Origin: Scleromitrula shiraiana
Taxonomy: Eukaryota > Ascomycota > Leotiomycetes > Helotiales > Sclerotiniaceae
Length of the DNA: 64,000 bases
Assembly: GCA_028455995.1 (NCBI GenBank)
Contig: JABELC010000014.1
Location: forward strand, 558,001-622,000
Direction: 5' to 3'
Shown here: piece by piece, positions 57,896 through 64,000 of the stretch
Layout: each line of letters begins with the position of its first letter
Numbering within the stretch: the stretch's first letter is position 1
The notes under the pieces: model-generated
Seen by the model: only the letters and a program-made list of their open reading frames with translations
What the model was told of the DNA's origin: nothing
Database searches by the model: none
Position numbers and translations under genes: made by a program

Positions 57896-59299
57896 ATGCC
57901 TTTCTTTCGCTCATCCTCGACTACTTCTTTTTTCCCCCTTCATCAACATTGCCTACAATCATTTTTTTCACTTCCAACTTTAGCAGGAGGTCAACCGCTG
58001 CACTGTCTGTTACCTGTCCTTGACTTCTGCCTCGATCAATCTTCCAATCTTTGGTCAGAAGCCTATTCTCACTTCTCTACGACCATGTCTCTCAACCCCT
58101 TCAAAGAGGTTCATAATGTCGACGCTATTGCGCCCAACGAACCCATTACCAACAAGAAGCTTCATAATGTCAGCGCTGTTATGTCCAATAAACCCATTAC
58201 CGACAAGCAATTCCAAGCTGGAGGTCTCAAACTCAAAGGCCACACGGAAGAAGCCCTACTTGCAGCTTTCCTCGGCCACATGAACCGCGACGAAAACCAC
58301 ATGACATCGACACAACTCGAGGCTCTGCGTATGTTAAAGGCCAACTATGGCGGTTGTTGGGGCTTTAGCAGACTAAAAAATCCTGCTCAGCTCAGGTTAT
58401 TCTTCAACGTGTACAACGGGCTTTTTTTCAACGGAATTCTGACAGATCTGTGTTATCTGAAGTTTTTTGATGATGACGAAGCAATTAAAGTTGGCTACGC
58501 AAGGAGCCAGTTTCTTGGTCTATGCATTGAAGACTTCTCACAGGAGCGGCCAACAAGTATTTGGGTATCAAAACAGGCATATCTAGACTCATCTCATTTG
58601 AACAAAAGCAAAAGACTCGAAATTGTTACAGATTGGCTTGACACTCTGGTACATGAGATGTTGCATGCCATGTTTGACTTGTTTACAAACGTGAGAATAG
58701 AGCACGGTTTATCATATTTAAAAGCTGCACATGCTATATCTCAGAAAAACACAGGCGAACTACGAATGGCAACTTATCCTCTGATACTTGATATGTCAGG
58801 ATCGGTCGCTTTTGATATTGTAGAAAGTCGCCTCGAATGTCCATACGCAGCTGAACTTGCGGGAGCTGGAATTTCAATGTCTGTGGTGGAGTATAAGATC
58901 CCCCATGCCAAGGATTGTCTGGAATCCTATAAAAACAAAGTCATTGGGCAGATGGATCAGATTCTAACAAAACTACAAGCGCATGTCGACATCCCAGCTA
59001 TTAAAACCGTGCATGGTGAGATGCAGCTTTTAATTCGGGAATTTAAACAGGGAGAACAATTGTCCATGGATGAAGTCCGGGAATTCAAAGAATCCGTGTT
59101 AAATCTACAAACAAAGCTCGGGAAGCATGATCGAAAGTTGACTTCAAAAACCTTTGAGATCGATACATCCGAAAGCAAAAAAAGCATCAATATCCGCAAG
59201 TCAATTCGCCGGAACTTATCATTGACAAACTGGTTTACCTTCAAATCATCGCCGTTGCCTCCAACCGCCGAGCAAACGACCAAAGTGCAGGCAGAATAG
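57896..59299 (+). CDS. SprT-like metalloprotease-domain protein with an N-terminal tandem repeat
   Basis: One exon. The likeliest start is the ATG at 58085 (404 residues); the ATG at 57896 would add 63 residues without conserved character. Two 18-residue repeats lie at about 9-43 (VHNVDAIAPNEPITNKK, LHNVSAVMSNKPITDKQ). The SprT fold follows (LRLFFNVYNGLFFNGIL, then LDTLVHEMLHAMFDLF): His190 and His194 with Glu191 form HExxH, and His207 in EHGLSYLKAAHAI matches the third zinc ligand HGxxF. The C-terminal 150 residues are helical and basic, with no zinc ribbon. SprT/Spartan proteases cleave DNA-protein crosslinks; whether this one does is unknown. I suspect a lineage-specific fungal branch. Confidence 0.8.
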   Translation: MPFFRSSSTTSFFPLHQHCLQSFFSLPTLAGGQPLHCLLPVLDFCLDQSSNLWSEAYSHFSTTMSLNPFKEVHNVDAIAPNEPITNKKLHNVSAVMSNKPITDKQFQAGGLKLKGHTEEALLAAFLGHMNRDENHMTSTQLEALRMLKANYGGCWGFSRLKNPAQLRLFFNVYNGLFFNGILTDLCYLKFFDDDEAIKVGYARSQFLGLCIEDFSQERPTSIWVSKQAYLDSSHLNKSKRLEIVTDWLDTLVHEMLHAMFDLFTNVRIEHGLSYLKAAHAISQKNTGELRMATYPLILDMSGSVAFDIVESRLECPYAAELAGAGISMSVVEYKIPHAKDCLESYKNKVIGQMDQILTKLQAHVDIPAIKTVHGEMQLLIREFKQGEQLSMDEVREFKESVLNLQTKLGKHDRKLTSKTFEIDTSESKKSINIRKSIRRNLSLTNWFTFKSSPLPPTAEQTTKVQAE

Positions 59300-60340
59300 A
59301 TAATTCCACAAGTACCTACGGATCAACTCAAACTATAACGACAATGCTGAATCCAAATCAGAGACATCAGTCAAATGTTATGTTGGGATTCAACGCTTGA
59401 CTAACTTCCGGGCATCGTCTTGCAGGATTTGTTTTGATCGGTAGGAGGCTATTTAATTGGAGCCCGGAGGTTTCTAGATCGCAATTGACATTGGAGGATA
59501 GGTTTAAGGCAGGAAATTTTCAGATAGTGGGAGTCAAGAGGGGGAGTTTATGAGCCCAGTATCAAACGATGGTGTATTTCTTTCTTTTTCTCACGTTGTC
59601 CATGATAGTTAGGCGATCGGTTGGTCATAAAAGGCATAGATTAGTTAGTGAAGGATGCGTTCAAGGCAGGAATATCTCGGATGAGATAGTGGGGTTCAGG
59701 GAGGGGAATGTATGGAGCCAGTTATTAAACTATGGTGTATCTCTTTCATATAGTATTCATGTTAGCTAGACGTTAACAAATCTAAATGTCAGCAATAAGA
59801 AATGTGAGAGTGTGTAAGCGAAGTGATTTCTTTACCAATGGATTCGAGCGACGAGTGTTGATATTGAGAATACAATTTCTTTCTATAGGGTCATTTCATG
59901 ACAATTCATGCAAATAATTTGACCTCGGAGCTTCTAGTAACAAATCAAACTATTGACGCTCCAAGATTTATAAGTTATTACGAAAGATCAAACATCCCAC
60001 AAAGTTGGTGTTGTTCACTTGAGTAGAACACTATACAAAAGGCAGAATTCGTTTGAGAACAATGATTCTTCTAGCACTACGCTTTGATCATACCAGTTCG
60101 TTGACCTTTAAAAGGTTGATTTGCAATTACGCTATTATACTGTAAAGGGATAAATATGTAGTACGAAGTACTGGGTACAAAATGTATATGGATACCGCTA
60201 TCATAAGTAGATGATGATACAGACCTGATGCATACCTCCATACGTACAGTACAGTACTACCAATATAACTATATAGGGGCGGAACAACGTTCTTCCGTTC
60301 CGGCAACCCCTGAACGAACCCTAACCCTGACCTCCCCCAA
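59300..60340. other. Intergenic region between convergent genes
   Basis: No gene supported. Two related blocks of about 90 bases (59461-59580 and 59625-59765) share AGGCAGGAA, GATAGTGGG, GGGGA and AAACTATGGTGTAT-type words, an apparent local duplication. A telomere-like AACCCTAACCCT occurs at 60317-60330. Confidence 0.45.
59490..59765. repeat. Imperfect local duplication downstream of the SprT-like gene
   Basis: The words AAGGCAGGAA, AGATAGTGGG, GGGGA, GAGCCAGTA/GAGCCAGTT, AAAC.ATGGTGTAT and TCTTT recur in the same order at about 59507-59583 and 59670-59748. The two copies are about 165 bases apart and diverged. I compared them by eye only. Confidence 0.6.
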
Positions 60341-61408
60341 CTAACCATTCTGTACCGTCACAATACTACTACTGATCCCCAGAGTTTCAACCATTATCAC
60401 CGAATTTATATATAACATTGCCATTAGACATTTTTCCGACCCGATTAACTGAACTTGTTCAATCTGTGACAAATCAATGTAACTTGCACAGTAGCAGAGA
60501 AAGTAAAGATTGTGAGCAATTGCATGTCCTACAAAGATATCAGGAGATCCCCACCTGCCTCCAACCACGCTGAGTACCAAGAGAATGGGAATGGCTGATA
60601 GACCGGCAGGAGCGGCGGCTCGATAGGTATCAGACGTGGAGAAATTTATTTGTTTGAAAAGCTCCGAAAACCCCATATACATTAATAGCCTACATACTAT
60701 AAATACCACCCAGGCAACAAGCAGCCCCAGTATATGGGGGTTTGCAACCGGCATCAGAGGAGCCTCTTGAACTGGTCGTGCTACATTTCCTCTAATTTGC
60801 GCACTGATTTTTTCTACAAATCTTAAAAATATCGATATTCCGAGAGCTTTAAATAACTGCACGGCATGATCATATAATGAGATACGAAAAACAACAGCCG
60901 TGTAATGTAAAGTGATTGGAACGAGTATTACTGCTGAGACCTTTGAATAACGACCGAATCGAACGTTTGCCGGTGGCTTTCGTGAACGTCCCAAGAAGCA
61001 CAGCACGTAACCAAGAACAAAGAGTACGCATGTGTTGATTACTGAAGATTGCAAGATAATTCCAAGTGCTCGGTAATGGTGGTTAGCATTGATGGCAGAA
61101 AAAAACGTAGAGTGCTGTTTTTCCCTTAGCGATATTACTCAAAAGATATGGAATTTCGAGAATAAACAAACCTGTTCGAACAATGAGAAGATAGCACAAA
61201 GTGCTCCGAGAAAGAAATCAGAAACGAGTTTAAAGTGCTTCGCATAACGTAGTAATGCGCCCAAAGATTTCGAAAGCACGAGACTCCAAATGATAACTGC
61301 CACATGCATGAATGGGCCTAAGCAAAAGAAGGCATTCGCAAAGCTTTTCGAACTCTGTTCTATGGCTGTAGGTGCGTCAAGGGTAGGATTCGACATGGTG
61401 TCTGGCAT
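60341..61408 (-). CDS. Multi-span membrane protein, family uncertain
   Basis: Exons 61408-61172 and 61114-60341 give 336 residues; the 57-nt intron (GTTTGT, CTAAG, AACAG) joins LFEQ to HSTFFSAINANHHYRALGII in phase 0. Hydrophobic spans are at about residues 25-47, 60-80, 95-120, 130-150, 180-205, 225-245 and 300-325, roughly seven. The loops are short. No transporter, rhodopsin or enzyme motif is obvious. The layout resembles fungal seven-span proteins of unknown function (DUF7702-like), but that is a weak resemblance from memory. No signal peptide. Confidence 0.7.
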
Positions 61409-62648
61409 GGCGTCTCAGAAGTGGGGGTACTAGTATGACAATAATGCTGAGTAGCAAGACGACTGATGCTAATATTTAACGAATAGATATGAATTATAAG
61501 CTATAGTACCCAAGACACTGTTGTTGAAGAACATAAAATGTATCAAGATGAACCAAGGATACTCATATAGTTTGTAGAGTTTTGGAAACATCAATTATAT
61601 GGATGTAAACGAATTTAAGAGAGAAATCTAATCGTGCGTAGCACTTGACATGTTGAGCTAATATGTAAACTTCTTTCCATATTGGGAAGATAGGTTGTTC
61701 TATATAGTGATGAAATAAAAGTGGAAGGTGCAAGCTACCCAAGTAATAGCCATATGTCTGAAATAAAGGAAAGATATATTCAACATACAAAAGGACAATG
61801 TTGAAGTTACTAAAACAATTAGATGTTTGGACCGATGCAAGAAACAAGACACCCGTTCGGCAAGGAAATACACTTACACGCTCCTTATATTTCCTCCTGT
61901 TATTCAAATTGAAAGAACAAAGGAAAAAAACACACAGTACTTATCCACCACAAGTGCGTAACCCAGCACTCGTTCTTGCTTCATCTGATAGCAGCAATAT
62001 CCATCATGATATCCAGAGATAATCCCAAAGCAGATGAATACCATCTGCCTTCTATCATCTGCCTTCTATCATCTGGATCAACTCAGATGATATAGTGTTT
62101 CAGAGACCAGATATGCAACAAAATAATCTATTGATATCATCTGAACTACCAATACTCTAAAATGAAATATTGCTATCTGTGGTCTGAAGAGCTTCGGATG
62201 AGATATTGGTTAGGGAAATTAGGCAAGATGAGATAGATATAACAATGATGCGGAAATGCCGAAAACAGGTAAATAATGACTGAATTGGAAGCAAGCTGAA
62301 CCTTCTGAAAAGCGGGCACTATCATGGTTCATATCGATTTATAGAGAGCTACGGTATTTAGAACGAAGTCATTATATCTTCTTCAGGAGTTAATGTATTT
62401 TTAATTATCTCTCATTGCACGGGTGATTATAAGGACATACAAAAGTCACATTAATTTCACGATATACTTGCTAAATTGCACAGATGTAGGACTTGGGTTT
62501 TTTTAAAAAAAAAAATAGAATTGAGAAATGACTTACCAGACTCCAACTCCTCACCCATGAAAGAATCAATCCAACAAAAGAAAGAGAAAAGAAAAAGAGA
62601 GGAAAAAAGCCACAGAGAAAACAGCGCGAAAGAAAAAGCGAGACCAGA
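61409..62648. other. Intergenic region
   Basis: AT-rich sequence without a supported gene. ATCTGCCTTCT is repeated in tandem at about 62043-62070, and an A9 tract lies near 62506. Confidence 0.5.
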
Positions 62649-63551
62649 TCAGAGCCAGTCACGCGCCTCCGCCTCAGCAAGCGCAATCTGTCTCCCATGC
62701 TCCCTCGCCATTTCTATGTCCTCTCTATGCCACTCCGCAATCATAGCCTCATACTCCACTTCCCATGCGTGTCTATCATTATCGAGCATGAGCCGCTCAA
62801 GAAGATAAACCGACTCGAGGAGTGCGATATCCTCAGCGTCATCGAGCACGCGAACGCGCCGAATAGTGGCCAAGGCTGGAGGAGTAGAAGGAATAGAAAT
62901 AGGGCTGGCATAGCGAGCAGAAGAAATGGGAGTAGAGGGACCGGCAGGAGGAACACCAGGAGTTGGTGGAAGAGAGTACCACACTTCGGATTCGGAGTCC
63001 GAGCCCGAAAAGTAGCTATAGGATCCCTCCGAAGAAGACTCGACAGAGTCAATATCCGCCACGCTGTCAGGACCCACAGGTTGAAGCCCCCAAGGCATCC
63101 CGGGCATATTGTGGTAGTCGCGCATTGTATCACCTCTGATTTGCAATACAAGTCCGGAAACCGAAGCCTGGAGCGAGCTCAAGGTCTCGGAATCGAAGGT
63201 GCGAAAAGGGATGCGAGGAGAGTCGACAGTCTCAGAAAACTCGTAATATCTGGAAGGTTCAGTAGGAGCAATAGCAGACCGGCTGCTTTCGCCCTCCCGA
63301 AATCTCTCAGTCATCTCGAGAATCGCATCGACGGCCGCAAGATGGTCCCACGCCTCAATATTCATCGCGGCGATCTTAGCGTTAAGATCGTCGGATGAGG
63401 ACGAGGAGAGGGATGGAGCGGGGATACCGCCAAGGTCGAGGAAGCTGTCAATGTGGTCGAGTTGAGCGATGATGTCGGAGGCGGAAAGGGAAGGGGTTCG
63501 AGATGAAGACATGGTGGATGGAGATGACGACGATGAAGACGATGAAGACAT
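62649..63551 (-). CDS. Ser-rich acidic protein of unknown function
   Basis: A single exon from the ATG at 63551 gives 300 residues. It opens with a poly-Ser tract, then a helical segment (SASDIIAQLDHIDSFLDLGG, EAWDHLAAVDAILEMTERF). A disordered Ser/Pro-rich middle follows (SSSEGSYSYFSGSDSESEVW, SLPPTPGVPPAGPSTP). The end is a Glu/Ala-rich helix (AWEVEYEAMIAEWHREDIEM). The frame extends upstream to 63776, with an in-frame ATG at 63761, but the added residues look non-coding. No recognised domain. Third-position composition supports it as coding. Confidence 0.6.
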   Translation of the reverse strand: MSSSSSSSSSPSTMSSSRTPSLSASDIIAQLDHIDSFLDLGGIPAPSLSSSSSDDLNAKIAAMNIEAWDHLAAVDAILEMTERFREGESSRSAIAPTEPSRYYEFSETVDSPRIPFRTFDSETLSSLQASVSGLVLQIRGDTMRDYHNMPGMPWGLQPVGPDSVADIDSVESSSEGSYSYFSGSDSESEVWYSLPPTPGVPPAGPSTPISSARYASPISIPSTPPALATIRRVRVLDDAEDIALLESVYLLERLMLDNDRHAWEVEYEAMIAEWHREDIEMAREHGRQIALAEAEARDWL

Positions 63552-64000
63552 GGTCGAAAAGTGGGTGGTGATTGATGGAGATGATATCGTCACTGGAATC
63601 TTGGTTTGGCTGAGAGTCTGGTGGGAGTTCAAAGTCAAAGGCAGGATGGTAGTGAAGATAAGATATCTGGATGAGGAGAAAAGAATAGAACGGGGTATGC
63701 ATTGAGTATATATATCCGCTACAGCTATAATGTTCAGTATTAGTGTTGCATTTTCTATCATGCGAGAACAATACACCTAATGCTGGTGTACTTTGCCAAA
63801 TAGTATGAAGAAAGACACAAGGGCATTGTTCTCGAAATCTTTATTCCCAAACTTCAAATAAAGAACACTACAGCGATAACTTAGTCCGTTCTCTTTGTTT
63901 GATTGTGTGCAAGTTATGAAAACCAAGTATCACTTGCATTGTGCCATTCTTTAGCTTTGATGTGTCGTATGAGATCCTAATCATACTCGACTTTCATGAA
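63552..64000. other. Upstream flank, no further gene seen
   Basis: It probably holds the promoter of the preceding minus-strand gene. No other feature is supported before the window ends. Confidence 0.4.

Overview
This window is nuclear DNA of a filamentous ascomycete. The evidence is short spliceosomal introns (about 43-166 nt) with GT..AG ends and CTAAC-like branch points, widely spaced single genes on both strands, fungal-only gene families (Yck-type casein kinase I, Mpp10, Swc4, a cellobiose dehydrogenase, an SPX membrane protein) and long AT-rich gaps full of simple repeats. The overall style suggests Leotiomycetes (Botrytis/Sclerotinia-like Sclerotiniaceae); that placement is inference from gene content and was not checked by any search.

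Layout. 0.3-2.4 kb: two decayed MFS transporter genes; the first has lost its first six membrane segments by an internal deletion, the second survives only as frame-shifted motifs. 2.7-5.3 kb (-): secreted cellobiose dehydrogenase with haem and flavin domains. 7.6-9.7 kb (-): AFG1-type AAA ATPase. 10.7-15.0 kb (+): nucleoporin Nup133. 15.0-21.3 kb: a 6.3-kb gene desert packed with microsatellites, including a 661-nt tract with no cytosine and an AT-rich palindromic island. 21.3-23.0 kb (+): casein kinase I. 25.1-26.0 kb (-): p24 cargo receptor. 26.5-28.3 kb (+): Swc4. 29.2-31.4 kb (-): Mpp10. 34.7-36.3 kb (+): SPX protein with three membrane spans. 38.4-39.5 kb (-): secreted HExxH metalloprotease with an apparent one-base lesion in its signal peptide. 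40.8-42.2 kb (+): unrecognised protein split by a frame change. 42.5-43.6 kb (-): short-chain dehydrogenase. 45.1-45.8 kb (+): small basic protein. 47.1-49.0 kb (-): disordered fungal protein. 50.2-51.2 kb: possible gene relic. 52.4-53.6 kb (+): ALA dehydratase (HEM2). 54.4-55.8 kb (+): mitochondrial malonyl transferase. 56.2-57.0 kb (+): TRAPPC2L. 57.9-59.3 kb (+): SprT-like protease. 60.3-61.4 kb (-): multi-span membrane protein. 62.6-63.6 kb (-): Ser-rich protein.

The genes do not form a pathway or a biosynthetic cluster. Most are housekeeping functions (nuclear pore, chromatin, ribosome biogenesis, secretion, haem, mitochondrial fatty acid synthesis), interspersed with a few secreted or lineage-restricted genes (CDH, metalloprotease, SprT-like, unknown membrane protein). 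I found no CRISPR array, intact transposon, rRNA or tRNA gene. I did not find a clearly new multi-gene system. The observations most worth following are the gene-decay events, the SprT-like gene with a tandem repeat, the SPX-3TM protein and the large cytosine-free satellite.

Gene models were built by eye from reading frames and splice signals. Exon limits are stated in each entry; no transcript evidence was available.
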